From Bacteroidetes bacterium CG2_30_33_31 (GTDB taxonomy: Bacteria > Bacteroidota > Bacteroidia > Bacteroidales > UBA1556): a stretch of DNA of 64,000 nt. Below, piece after piece: positions 35,786-43,003 of the stretch. The notes under the pieces are model-generated. The model ran no database searches. It worked only from the letters and a program-made list of their open reading frames with translations, and had not been told where the DNA came from. The stretch covers positions 1 to 64,000 of the forward strand of contig MNXP01000021.1 of the NCBI GenBank assembly GCA_001872625.1, written 5' to 3'. Position numbers and translations under genes: made by a program. How positions within the stretch are numbered: the stretch's first letter is position 1; each line of letters opens with the position of its first letter.

Positions 35786-35810
35786 AATAATAAGTTAAAA
35801 ATAAAAAAAA

Positions 35811-35835
35811 TAACTCAGAGAATTTCTCTGAGTTA
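35811..35835 (-). terminator. Terminator after the monoheme cytochrome gene
   Basis: A perfect 10-bp stem (TAACTCAGAG at 35811-35820 and CTCTGAGTTA at 35826-35835) with a 5-base loop, followed on the minus strand by an uninterrupted T run. Confidence 0.88.
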
Positions 35836-35847
35836 CCTACTAACAAA

Positions 35848-36264
35848 CTACTTTTTCAAAGTTCTCATATAATTTATTAAAGCCCAGCGGTCATTCTCGC
35901 TTAAAATTTTCTTTTCAAAATTAGGCATTTCGGTACGACCAACAATTGCTTCGTAATAAATTTCACCATCTGATTGTCCTTGAAATTTTGCAGATGAAAA
36001 ATCACCGCAATTTGTTTTAAGTGTTTTAGATCTTGGGCTATCTCCTTTACCCAAAGCTCCGTGGCAAGTTTTGCAATATTTGCTGTAAAGTGATTTTCCA
36101 GTATCGACATTTTTACCTGGAATTGGATTTTTCATACTCTTATATTTTGCTGGAATTGTCCAGGGCGCTGCTGCTTTCTGTTGTGGTACCGAAAAAGCAA
36201 AAACAATGATTATTGCTAATGTAGAAACAGATGCAAGAACTAATTTACTAAATTGTGTTTTCAT
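35848..36264 (-). CDS. Monoheme class I cytochrome c
   Basis: A 138-residue exported cytochrome with a signal or anchor helix (about 8-27) and one heme site in GKSLYSKYCKTCHGALGKGD. A distal methionine is likely in IVGRTEMPNFEKKI, and the C-terminal helix is WALINYMRTLKK. This is a standard small electron shuttle of the periplasm. It lies 30 bases after the beta-barrel gene and before a strong terminator, so it ends the transcript lipoprotein cytochrome - barrel - cytochrome. Confidence 0.9.
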   Translation of the reverse strand: MKTQFSKLVLASVSTLAIIIVFAFSVPQQKAAAPWTIPAKYKSMKNPIPGKNVDTGKSLYSKYCKTCHGALGKGDSPRSKTLKTNCGDFSSAKFQGQSDGEIYYEAIVGRTEMPNFEKKILSENDRWALINYMRTLKK

Positions 36265-36294
36265 AATGTAAATATTTAAATGATTAAAAAAAAA

Positions 36295-37215
36295 TTAAAA
36301 GCTCCAAATTCGAGTTATTACAAAACCAAATGCCATACCACCTTTAGTGAAATCATTTACATTATGCATAATAATTTCTTGTGGCAAAATGCCAGCAGAT
36401 GTTCCAATAAATATTTGGAATGCATGAGCGCTCGTAGCTATTTCCAATCCAAATGCTAAATTTGGTTTAGGAGGATTTGTAAATGGTATATTTTCTGACA
36501 TAGATTTTAAATTCAATGGCATATCGTAAGTAAAAATAAATGATCCTTGAGGAGAAAATTTCATTTTGCCATTAAAATGTATCGCAATTTTATCATGTTC
36601 CATCAATGAATCAACAGCGTTGAAGTGTGTAAAACTCGCAGCGGCTTGTAGGCTTAGCCATTCATTAAATTTTCTACTAATAATGAGTTGTGAGAAGTAT
36701 GCCACCCTATCCCCAAATGAATAGGTTTTTCCAAATGCTGTTTTGTTTCTCGAATCAAAAGCCATATCGCCAAATAGTGATACTGCTATTGGAATAGTAT
36801 TTTTCCTAGTTTGCTCAAGAATTGTCCACTTAATATTAAAGTCGTTATACATATTCAACTTTGAAATACCCCAACCTAATTGTAGGTTTTTCAATATCAC
36901 ATAGTTGATGCCCATTCTGATATTAGCTCCTGGTGCATAAATACCCCATAAATCCCCAATACCGTTGGTGGACATAGAGCCAAAACGATGCTGAATTACA
37001 TACTCCAAAGTCTTAGATGATGGAATATAGGTCGTTTGTGCATCAATTAAATAGCCGCTGGAGAATGTTTCGCTAACGGGCTCATCTATAATAGATTCTT
37101 CTTCTATAGCTGCTGCTGTATCTACTACAACAACATTTGTATCTGTTTCAATTTCCTGAGCTGATATTCTTGTAGAAAATATCAACAAAAAAATGGAGAT
37201 TAATATTTTATTCAT
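36295..37215 (-). CDS. DUF5777-type outer-membrane beta-barrel
   Basis: A 306-residue protein with a signal peptide (1-19, ending ISAQE), an acidic linker, and from about residue 60 alternating amphipathic strands ending in an aromatic residue (GMAFGFVITRIWSF), as outer-membrane barrels do. Segments TLEYVIQHRFGSMSTNGI and GANIRMGINYVI fit the Bacteroidota DUF5777 barrels, which in my memory often accompany cytochrome genes. Its function is not established. Monoheme cytochrome genes lie on both sides in the same transcript (10 and 30 bases away), so a role in passing electrons or a substrate across the outer membrane is possible but unproven. Confidence 0.75.
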   Translation of the reverse strand: MNKILISIFLLIFSTRISAQEIETDTNVVVVDTAAAIEEESIIDEPVSETFSSGYLIDAQTTYIPSSKTLEYVIQHRFGSMSTNGIGDLWGIYAPGANIRMGINYVILKNLQLGWGISKLNMYNDFNIKWTILEQTRKNTIPIAVSLFGDMAFDSRNKTAFGKTYSFGDRVAYFSQLIISRKFNEWLSLQAAASFTHFNAVDSLMEHDKIAIHFNGKMKFSPQGSFIFTYDMPLNLKSMSENIPFTNPPKPNLAFGLEIATSAHAFQIFIGTSAGILPQEIIMHNVNDFTKGGMAFGFVITRIWSF

Positions 37216-37225
37216 TTTCAGTGTA

Positions 37226-37600
37226 TTAATTGTTTTTTGCTCCTTGAGTTATCCACATTAAAATGATTGCAGCTTGATTATCAGTGTATTTTTTCCAACT
37301 GTGTGTAGATGTAGAGGCTAAAGGATGTTGATAAAGTTTGCTTTGAGCAGGGTCAGTGAGATTCAATAAACCCATAGAAGTTATTTCGCTGTATGCTGCG
37401 CTTGCAGATAAGTCTGGCCTTGTGCTTCCAGATTTGTGGCAACTAATACAAGTGGCATCAGAAAATATAGGCACCACTTGAGTGGCAAACTTTACTGTGT
37501 CTGTGGGATTTATAATAACCCCACTTTCTTTTATATTATATTTATAAGTGCAACTTCCAAAGAATAGCATTACAAATATTATCAAAAAAATTTTTTTCAT
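37226..37600 (-). CDS. Monoheme cytochrome c lipoprotein
   Basis: A 124-residue lipoprotein (lipobox MLFFGSC, Cys 17) with one heme site in VVPIFSDATCISCHKSGSTRP. The rest is short (LDLSASAAYSEI-like segment, SKLYQHPLAS) and ends in AAIILMWITQGAKNN. This is the layout of the small cytochrome domain found in many outer-membrane-anchored Bacteroidota proteins. It heads the transcript with the beta-barrel (10 bases) and the class I cytochrome, directly after the terminator of the hexaheme gene. Confidence 0.82.
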   Translation of the reverse strand: MKKIFLIIFVMLFFGSCTYKYNIKESGVIINPTDTVKFATQVVPIFSDATCISCHKSGSTRPDLSASAAYSEITSMGLLNLTDPAQSKLYQHPLASTSTHSWKKYTDNQAAIILMWITQGAKNN

Positions 37601-37683
37601 TAGTATAATATTTAGTTAAGGTAATATTGAATTCATTTTTGAACTAAATTATTCTTTATTAAATTTCAAATTGGTTTTTATAA

Positions 37684-37714
37684 AAAGGAATCAGATTATT
37701 AATCCGATCCCTTT
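37684..37714 (-). terminator. Terminator after the hexaheme lipoprotein gene
   Basis: An approximately 14-bp stem with G-T pairs (AAAGGAATCAGATT at 37685-37698 and AATCCGATCCCTTT at 37701-37714), followed on the minus strand by TTTTTATAAAA. Confidence 0.65.
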
Positions 37715-37747
37715 CAATTAATGTTTAATAAAATTATAAGAACTTAT

Positions 37748-38776
37748 TTATTTCTTAGCTGCTGCTATAGAATTTTCAAGAAGCTTTTTAGCATAGTTGA
37801 AATTATGTACACCTTTACTTTTATCTTCCATAACAAATTGATAATTGTATATAATTCCAGCATTGTCATTAGTATAAGTGCCAGTTACAACATTACCAGA
37901 AGCAGTCATATATCCTTTGGTTACTAAAATTGTTTTTAGGCTATCCAATAAATTTTGAGTTGTAGCTTGAGTGGCAATAATTTTATTCTTCAAGGAAGTT
38001 GCATCTGCATGGCAAGAAGTGCATCCTGCTGTATTTACTGTACCAGATGTTCCATACCTCATGCCTAATTGATGACCACCAGCTTGATTACCATAAGCTT
38101 TAGCCATGTGACATTGAACGCATGAATTGCTAACCATGGTAGTATGAGATGAATTTATATAACCTGTTCCTAATTCATATCCACCAGTACCATTAAATAA
38201 GTTTCCCTGAGGGCCATGATGAGTTCCATAACGAAAGCTCGTAATTGTAATAGTTGCAGACCCTTGAGATAAATCCCACATTGGATCAGGTTTTCTAATC
38301 TGATGACAATTAATACATAAATTAGCTTTTCCTTGATCGCTTGTAATTCCATTTACTTTGAAAACTACAGGAGTTGTTGCTGTCAAAGCCCAATCATCTT
38401 GCGTGTAAGTTGTGTGAATTTTGTGGCATGTGTAGCAATTTTGAGGATTTGGATTGCTAATCACGCTTGCACATACTTCAGCTCCAGTTTTGAGAACTTC
38501 TAAAAAACCTTGGCTTGTATGACAAGGTGCACAATCAACGGCATTTCTTGCATAATTTCCATTTACTGCATGCCCAGAAGCTGCCCATTGATTGCTTTTT
38601 TCGAAAATATTCTGTGAATTGTCGTGACATTTGATACAATCCACTGTCCCATTAGTTCCATTGGTACCATTAGTACCGTTGATGCCTGCAGGACCTTGAG
38701 GTCCCTCTTTAGTGCAGGATGCTATTATTAGTGTACTTAGAACTAATAATGCTGTAATTTTTTGTAATGATTTCAC
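37748..38776 (-). CDS. Hexaheme cytochrome c lipoprotein on a collagen-like stalk
   Basis: A 342-residue lipoprotein (lipobox LIIASC, Cys 21). Directly after the lipid anchor come seven Gly-X-Y triplets (GPQGPAGINGTNGTNGTNG, about 25-45). Six CxxCH sites follow (CIKCH, CAPCH, CYTCH, CINCH, CVQCH, CTSCH), with extra histidines such as HHGPQGN and GGHQLGMRYG. A C-terminal helical segment carries no heme. The stalk may project the cytochrome from the membrane surface. Two Fnr-type boxes and a -7 box upstream predict control by the Crp/Fnr gene next door. It is a single-gene transcript with its own terminator. Confidence 0.85.
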   Translation of the reverse strand: MKSLQKITALLVLSTLIIASCTKEGPQGPAGINGTNGTNGTNGTVDCIKCHDNSQNIFEKSNQWAASGHAVNGNYARNAVDCAPCHTSQGFLEVLKTGAEVCASVISNPNPQNCYTCHKIHTTYTQDDWALTATTPVVFKVNGITSDQGKANLCINCHQIRKPDPMWDLSQGSATITITSFRYGTHHGPQGNLFNGTGGYELGTGYINSSHTTMVSNSCVQCHMAKAYGNQAGGHQLGMRYGTSGTVNTAGCTSCHADATSLKNKIIATQATTQNLLDSLKTILVTKGYMTASGNVVTGTYTNDNAGIIYNYQFVMEDKSKGVHNFNYAKKLLENSIAAAKK

Positions 38777-38815
38777 TTGTATTTATATTTAATTTATAAA
38801 TTGTTAATTAGATAA

Positions 38816-38823
38816 CAAAATTA
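38816..38823 (-). promoter_or_regulatory. -7 box (TAATTTTG) of the hexaheme gene
   Basis: The minus strand reads TAATTTTG, a TAnnTTTG match, 39 bases before the ATG at 38776. A start site 4-6 bases downstream places the nearer Fnr-type box at about -41, the usual position for an activator touching RNA polymerase. Confidence 0.5.
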
Positions 38824-38844
38824 TTTTTTGTTTTGCATCTAACA

Positions 38845-38858
38845 ATGATATAAATCAA
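38845..38858 (-). promoter_or_regulatory. Fnr-type operator, promoter-proximal (one mismatch)
   Basis: Plus strand ATGAT-ATAA-ATCAA, one base off the TTGAT-N4-ATCAA consensus. It is centred at 38851.5, about 41 bases upstream of the predicted start site of the hexaheme gene. Confidence 0.6.
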
Positions 38859-38865
38859 AGCAAAA

Positions 38866-38879
38866 TTGATATATATCAA
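38866..38879 (-). promoter_or_regulatory. Fnr-type operator, distal (perfect)
   Basis: TTGAT-ATAT-ATCAA, a perfect 14-bp palindrome matching the Fnr consensus, lies 21 bp (two helix turns) from the nearer box. It falls between the end of the Crp/Fnr gene and the hexaheme gene, so the hexaheme promoter is the only obvious target. Confidence 0.72.
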
Positions 38880-38894
38880 CAATGTGAAAAAATG

Positions 38895-39596
38895 TTAATT
38901 ATATTGACTTAACTTCTTGAGTTCATTTAAGTTATGTATTTCAAAATCATCTCCCTTAATTGAAATAATTTTATCTTCTTTATAGCTTTTCAGGATACGA
39001 ATCATGCACTCTTTAGATAAGGCACAAAAATCTGCCAAGTCTTGTCTCTTTAATGTTGTAGTGAATTTATTACTCTTATATATAATTGTAGAAAGATAAA
39101 TTATCATATCGGCAACTCTTGCATACATTGTCTTAGAGGTTAAATCGATGGTTCTATTTTTAGATTTAATGGCAAGTTGGTTTAATCTTTTTAATAAGGA
39201 AAGACTGAATTTAATGTTTGTTTCCAATACCTGTTTAAATGAATTTACTTCAAGTAAACATACCTTAATGTCTGTTATTGCTTGGAAGGATGAATGATGA
39301 ATTTCATCTACATAAAGGCCTGTAATTCCAAAAATATCTCCTGGCTGACTTATTCCAATAAGTAAGGTTTTGCCTTGGTGAGCTTCCGCAGTGATTTTTA
39401 CAAACCCTTCTCTTAAGCAAGCTATATGTGTAATTGCAGTAGATTGTTTGAAAATAGTTTCACCTGCTTTAAACTCAACTTCGCGTCTATGATAAAAAAG
39501 TATTTCTTTATTTTCTTTAGATAAATCGTTATATAGCAATGGCTTAACGGGGCAGCAGCATTCATTGCAATTTTCGTATTGAGCACAGTCAAACAT
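38895..39596 (-). CDS. Crp/Fnr-family regulator with cysteine-rich N-terminus
   Basis: A 233-residue regulator: cyclic-nucleotide-binding-like beta-roll (about 40-130, with FKAGETIFKQSTAITHIACL and GISQPGDIFGITGLYVDE), a dimer helix, and a winged helix-turn-helix. The recognition segment is LADFCALSKECMIRILKSY; Glu and Arg match the Glu and Arg of the E. coli Fnr helix (ETISR). The N-terminus has five cysteines (C4, C10, C13, C14, C15 in MFDCAQYENCNECCCP), which suggests an iron-sulfur cluster and oxygen or nitric-oxide sensing. I chose ATG 39596; the ATG at 39638 adds 14 residues of no familiar type. Fnr-type boxes beside it support a role in driving the cytochrome genes. Confidence 0.85.
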   Translation of the reverse strand: MFDCAQYENCNECCCPVKPLLYNDLSKENKEILFYHRREVEFKAGETIFKQSTAITHIACLREGFVKITAEAHQGKTLLIGISQPGDIFGITGLYVDEIHHSSFQAITDIKVCLLEVNSFKQVLETNIKFSLSLLKRLNQLAIKSKNRTIDLTSKTMYARVADMIIYLSTIIYKSNKFTTTLKRQDLADFCALSKECMIRILKSYKEDKIISIKGDDFEIHNLNELKKLSQYN

Positions 39597-39732
39597 ATTA
39601 TATAATTTTATCTTCCAGTTTATTATTGAGATTGCCAACAGACAAATAAAGCATTATTTTCCTAAATATGCAATATATTATTCAGATTCAAAAATACATT
39701 AATTTTTCTGTAGTCTAAAGAATTTTTTATTT

Positions 39733-40242
39733 TTATTTTTTTGTTTTATTATACTGGTCATAAGTCATTGTTTTGTATTTATTCTTTGCTATATAAGAAA
39801 GATATTGCATCCATCTATCTTTTGGTTGGTAACCTTTCACAATAGTAATACCCTTAGACTTTTCATCCATAAAAACATAGCTTGGATAGCTCAAATTTCC
39901 TTGTAAAAGTATTCGAGCAAAATCATGTACACTTCTTGCTTTGCCATAGTTTTTATTTGTAAACCTTTGTCCAGCAATAAATATAGTATCGCCACCTTCG
40001 GCATTAAATTTTACGCAATAGAAATTTTGGTTCATATATTTTACAACTGCAGGATTGGTAAATGTGCTTGCATCCATTTTTTTACACCATCCGCACCATT
40101 CAGTATAAACATCAACTATAATTTTTTTTGGTTTAGTACGTTGCAAATCAATAGCTTGTTGAAATGTGTACCACTTTACGACTTCGGTATTATTTGAAGG
40201 CATAAAGTTTAAACTTAATAATAATAAAATCAAGATATTCAT
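39733..40242 (-). CDS. Thioredoxin-like periplasmic protein
   Basis: A 169-residue protein with an N-terminal signal or anchor (MNILILLLLSLNF) and a thioredoxin fold with the active site EWCGWCKKMDASTF, followed by NPAVVKYMNQNFYCVKFNAE and SYPSYVFMD. This is the DUF255/SoxW-like type that reduces or repairs disulfides outside the cytoplasm. It could help keep CxxCH cysteines reduced for heme attachment, since the cytochrome cluster is next to it, but that is only inference. I chose ATG 40242 because the alternative at 40272 lies inside the tpx terminator hairpin. Confidence 0.8.
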   Translation of the reverse strand: MNILILLLLSLNFMPSNNTEVVKWYTFQQAIDLQRTKPKKIIVDVYTEWCGWCKKMDASTFTNPAVVKYMNQNFYCVKFNAEGGDTIFIAGQRFTNKNYGKARSVHDFARILLQGNLSYPSYVFMDEKSKGITIVKGYQPKDRWMQYLSYIAKNKYKTMTYDQYNKTKK

Positions 40243-40260
40243 AACTACAAAAGTAAAAAA

Positions 40261-40292
40261 AAGCTGACTCAATTTGAGCCAGCTTTTTTTAA
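40261..40292 (-). terminator. Terminator of tpx
   Basis: A 10-bp stem with one mismatch (AAGCTGACTC at 40261-40270 and GAGCCAGCTT at 40276-40285) flanked by A and T runs, so it can work on both strands. It sits between tpx and the thioredoxin-like gene and decides the start of the latter. Confidence 0.75.
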
Positions 40293-40305
40293 ATAGTTTA
40301 GAAAT

Positions 40306-40806
40306 TTATTTAATAACGCTTAAAGCTTTTTCATAATTGGGCTCATCAACAATTTCGGCTACTTGTTCAGTGTAAATAACTTTTCCTGTTTCATCAACTA
40401 TAACTACAGCGCGACTTTCCAGACCAGCAAGTGGTCCATTTGTAATTTCCACAGCATAGTCTCTACCAAAAGCCCCAGATCTAAAATCAGAAAGTGTATG
40501 TACGTTATCGAGACCTTCAGCCCCACAAAAACGCGCTTGAGCAAAAGGTAAATCCTTGGAGATACAAAGTACAACTGTATTTTTTAATTTCGATGCCTCT
40601 TGGTTAAATCTGCGCACTGATGCAGCGCAGGTGCCAGTATCCAAGCTTGGGAAAATATTTAAAATTATCTTTTGTCCTTTATAATCTGCCAATGATTTAA
40701 CAGATAAGTCATTCGCAACGAGTTTAAAATCAGCTGCTTTTGAGCCTATTTTAGGAAGATTTCCTAAGGTGTTAATTTTATTTCCTTTTAATGTTATTTC
40801 TGCCAT
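40306..40806 (-). CDS. tpx: Thiol peroxidase
   Basis: A 166-residue atypical 2-Cys peroxiredoxin that reduces hydroperoxides with electrons from thioredoxin. The peroxidatic cysteine is in FPSLDTGTCAASVRRFNQE. The resolving cysteine is in PFAQARFCGAEGLDNV. The N-terminus MAEITLKGNKINTLGNLPKI is typical of the family. It is a single gene with a TATATTTG box upstream (40832-40839) and its own terminator. Confidence 0.95.
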   Translation of the reverse strand: MAEITLKGNKINTLGNLPKIGSKAADFKLVANDLSVKSLADYKGQKIILNIFPSLDTGTCAASVRRFNQEASKLKNTVVLCISKDLPFAQARFCGAEGLDNVHTLSDFRSGAFGRDYAVEITNGPLAGLESRAVVIVDETGKVIYTEQVAEIVDEPNYEKALSVIK

Positions 40807-40831
40807 TATACAATTAGTTAAATATGAGTGG

Positions 40832-40839
40832 CAAATATA
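40832..40839 (-). promoter_or_regulatory. -7 box (TATATTTG) of tpx
   Basis: The minus strand reads TATATTTG, a TAnnTTTG match, 25 bases before the tpx ATG. Confidence 0.5.
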
Positions 40840-40900
40840 AGCACATGTCTTTCGCTCATTTGTTAATAAATGTTTAATATTTTTTTAGTTCAGAAATAAT

Positions 40901-40908
40901 TAAATTTG
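40901..40908 (+). promoter_or_regulatory. -7 box (TAAATTTG) of dnaG
   Basis: TAAATTTG lies 27 bases before the TTG at 40936. The other candidate TTG at 40906 is part of this box, so it is unlikely to be the translation start. Confidence 0.5.
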
Positions 40909-40935
40909 CCTCCTAATTTTAAAGCTATAATCTGT

Positions 40936-42903
40936 TTGATACCAAAGGAAACCATAGATAAAATATTTGATGCATCACGTATTGATGAAGTGGTGGGTGA
41001 TTTTTTGCCATTAAAAAAGCGAGGTGTTAATTTATTGGGATTATGCCCTTTTCATAATGAAAAAACACCATCTTTTACAGTTTCTCCTGCAAAGGGAATA
41101 TACAAGTGCTTTGGTTGCGGTGAGGCTGGCAATTCGATTAACTTTGTGATGAAGCACGAAAATTACACTTATCCTGAAGCTCTTCGTTATTTAGCCGCTA
41201 AATATGGAATTGAAGTAAAAGAAAAAGAGCAAACTGACGAAGGGAAACGGATAGAGGTGGAAAGGGAATCCATGATGGGGGTAACTGCTTTTGCTCAGAA
41301 ATATTTTTCTGAAAATTTAAAAAATCATTCGGAAGGTATAGCAATTGGTTTGCAATACTTTAATGAAAGAGGTTTTAATGATTTTATTATTGAAAAATTC
41401 CAATTGGGTTATGCAATCGATAGTTTTGATGCCCTTCAAAGTGAAGCAAAAGCTAAAGGCTATTCCGAAGATGTTCTAATTAGAACTGGACTTTTAGTAA
41501 AGACAGAGGAAGGTAAAGTTTATGACCGCTTTCGTGGTCGAGTAATATTTCCAATAAATAATATTTCTGGACGAACCATTGGTTTTGGTGGTAGAATTTT
41601 AGATTCTTCAAAAAGCAAAGCTAAATATGTAAATTCTCCTGAATCTGAAATTTATCACAAAAGTGATGTGCTCTATGGCATTCATTTGGCTCGTACCGCT
41701 ATTATGAAAGCCGAAAACTGTTTCCTTGTTGAAGGATATACTGATGTTATTAGTATGCACATTGCTGGAGTAGAAAATGTTGTTGCATCTTCTGGCACTT
41801 CGCTTACTACTGGGCAAATCAAACTCTTGAAACGATATACCAACAAAGTAACTATTCTTTATGATGGTGATGCTGCTGGTATCAAAGCGTCTTTCCGTGG
41901 TATGGATATGATAATTGAAGAAGGCCTTAATGTAAAAATTGTTTTATTTCCCGATGGAGATGACCCTGATTCTTTTGCGCGTAAACATTCCGCCGAAGAT
42001 GTAAGCAAATTCATTACAGAAAAGGCAAAAGATTTTATACTTTTTAAATCCGACATACTTTCAGAAGAGGCAGGAAATGATCCTGCCAAGAAAGCTGCCA
42101 TGATTAAAGACATTGTACAATCAATTTCGCTGGTACCTGAGAATATCGATAGGCTTCTTTATACTCGCGAAGCTTCACAAATTGTTAATATTGATGAGCA
42201 ATTGCTTATAAATGAAGTAAATAAATATAGGAGAAACAAGCTATATAAAGATAATAAATATGTTTCCACCGAAATTATTGAACCTGCTGAAAATATTTCA
42301 AAACCGCAGATTATTTTAGAAGAATCGAATGCCTACAATGAAAAAGAATTGGTGCGAGTGCTTTTAAATTATGGAGATATGAAATTTTGTCCAAAACACT
42401 CCGGATTATCTTTGAATATCGACTCAAATAGCGATGAAACCATTGGAGTTGCATTATTTATTGTCGGAAGTCTCTTAGTTGATGAAATGCGTTTTGAGGA
42501 GGATGAAATTTTAAAGAAAATATTTTCGGAATACCAAGAAGCCATAGAGCAAGATAATATTCCTTCCCAAAAATATTTTGTCAATCATACCGACGAAGAG
42601 ATTAGAAGAAGCGCCATAGACCTTATTACCTTGAATTATCAGCTTAGCGAAAATTGGGAGAAAATGCATAAAATTTTTGTAACTCTGGAGAATGATAATA
42701 AAGTCTTGGCAAGATTGGTTATTTCTGCCGTTTATGCTTTCAAATTGAAATATCTAAATAAAAAAATTGAAGAGCTGAACAACAAGCTGAAAGATAATGA
42801 ATTAGAAGCTATTGCAATAGAAAATATCCAAAGACAAGCTATGTCTTTTACCACTTCAAGAAATAAAATGGCATCTGATTTAGGTCGAATTATTTTAAAA
42901 TAA
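40936..42903 (+). CDS. dnaG: DNA primase
   Basis: A 655-residue DnaG that lays RNA primers for replication. Features in order are MIPKETIDKIFDASRIDEVV, a CHC2 zinc finger (LCPFHNEKTPSF and YKCFGCGEAGN), the RNA polymerase domain with VYDRFRGRVIFPI and TIGFGGRIL, and a Toprim core (NCFLVEGYTDVISMHIAG and TILYDGDAAGIKA). A less conserved C-terminal helicase-binding region ends the protein. The start is TTG 40936, which gives the family N-terminus exactly; the upstream TTG 40906 would add ten residues and overlaps the promoter. Confidence 0.94.
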   Translation: MIPKETIDKIFDASRIDEVVGDFLPLKKRGVNLLGLCPFHNEKTPSFTVSPAKGIYKCFGCGEAGNSINFVMKHENYTYPEALRYLAAKYGIEVKEKEQTDEGKRIEVERESMMGVTAFAQKYFSENLKNHSEGIAIGLQYFNERGFNDFIIEKFQLGYAIDSFDALQSEAKAKGYSEDVLIRTGLLVKTEEGKVYDRFRGRVIFPINNISGRTIGFGGRILDSSKSKAKYVNSPESEIYHKSDVLYGIHLARTAIMKAENCFLVEGYTDVISMHIAGVENVVASSGTSLTTGQIKLLKRYTNKVTILYDGDAAGIKASFRGMDMIIEEGLNVKIVLFPDGDDPDSFARKHSAEDVSKFITEKAKDFILFKSDILSEEAGNDPAKKAAMIKDIVQSISLVPENIDRLLYTREASQIVNIDEQLLINEVNKYRRNKLYKDNKYVSTEIIEPAENISKPQIILEESNAYNEKELVRVLLNYGDMKFCPKHSGLSLNIDSNSDETIGVALFIVGSLLVDEMRFEEDEILKKIFSEYQEAIEQDNIPSQKYFVNHTDEEIRRSAIDLITLNYQLSENWEKMHKIFVTLENDNKVLARLVISAVYAFKLKYLNKKIEELNNKLKDNELEAIAIENIQRQAMSFTTSRNKMASDLGRIILK

Positions 42904-42950
42904 AATTTTCAAATCATTACTCATAGAAACTAATCTAAATCATATCATCT

Positions 42951-42984
42951 TTTGGAAATGAGGTTCTATTTATCCTTATTTTTG
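42951..42984 (+). promoter_or_regulatory. Promoter of the U32-family gene
   Basis: TTTG (42951-42954) and TATTTTTG (42977-42984) are 22 bases apart, close to the TTTG-N19-21-TAnnTTTG spacing. The ATG is 19 bases after the -7 box. Confidence 0.5.
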
Positions 42985-43003
42985 CGTCGTTAAATAACAA
43001 TTT

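Noticed and set aside
40243-40272. ATG 40272 as start of the thioredoxin-like protein
   Set aside because: It lies in the tpx terminator hairpin (40261-40285); ATG 40242 gives a normal signal segment.
40906-40935. TTG start at 40906 for dnaG
   Set aside because: It overlaps the -7 box at 40901-40908, and the next TTG (40936) starts exactly at the conserved IPKETIDKIFDASRI.
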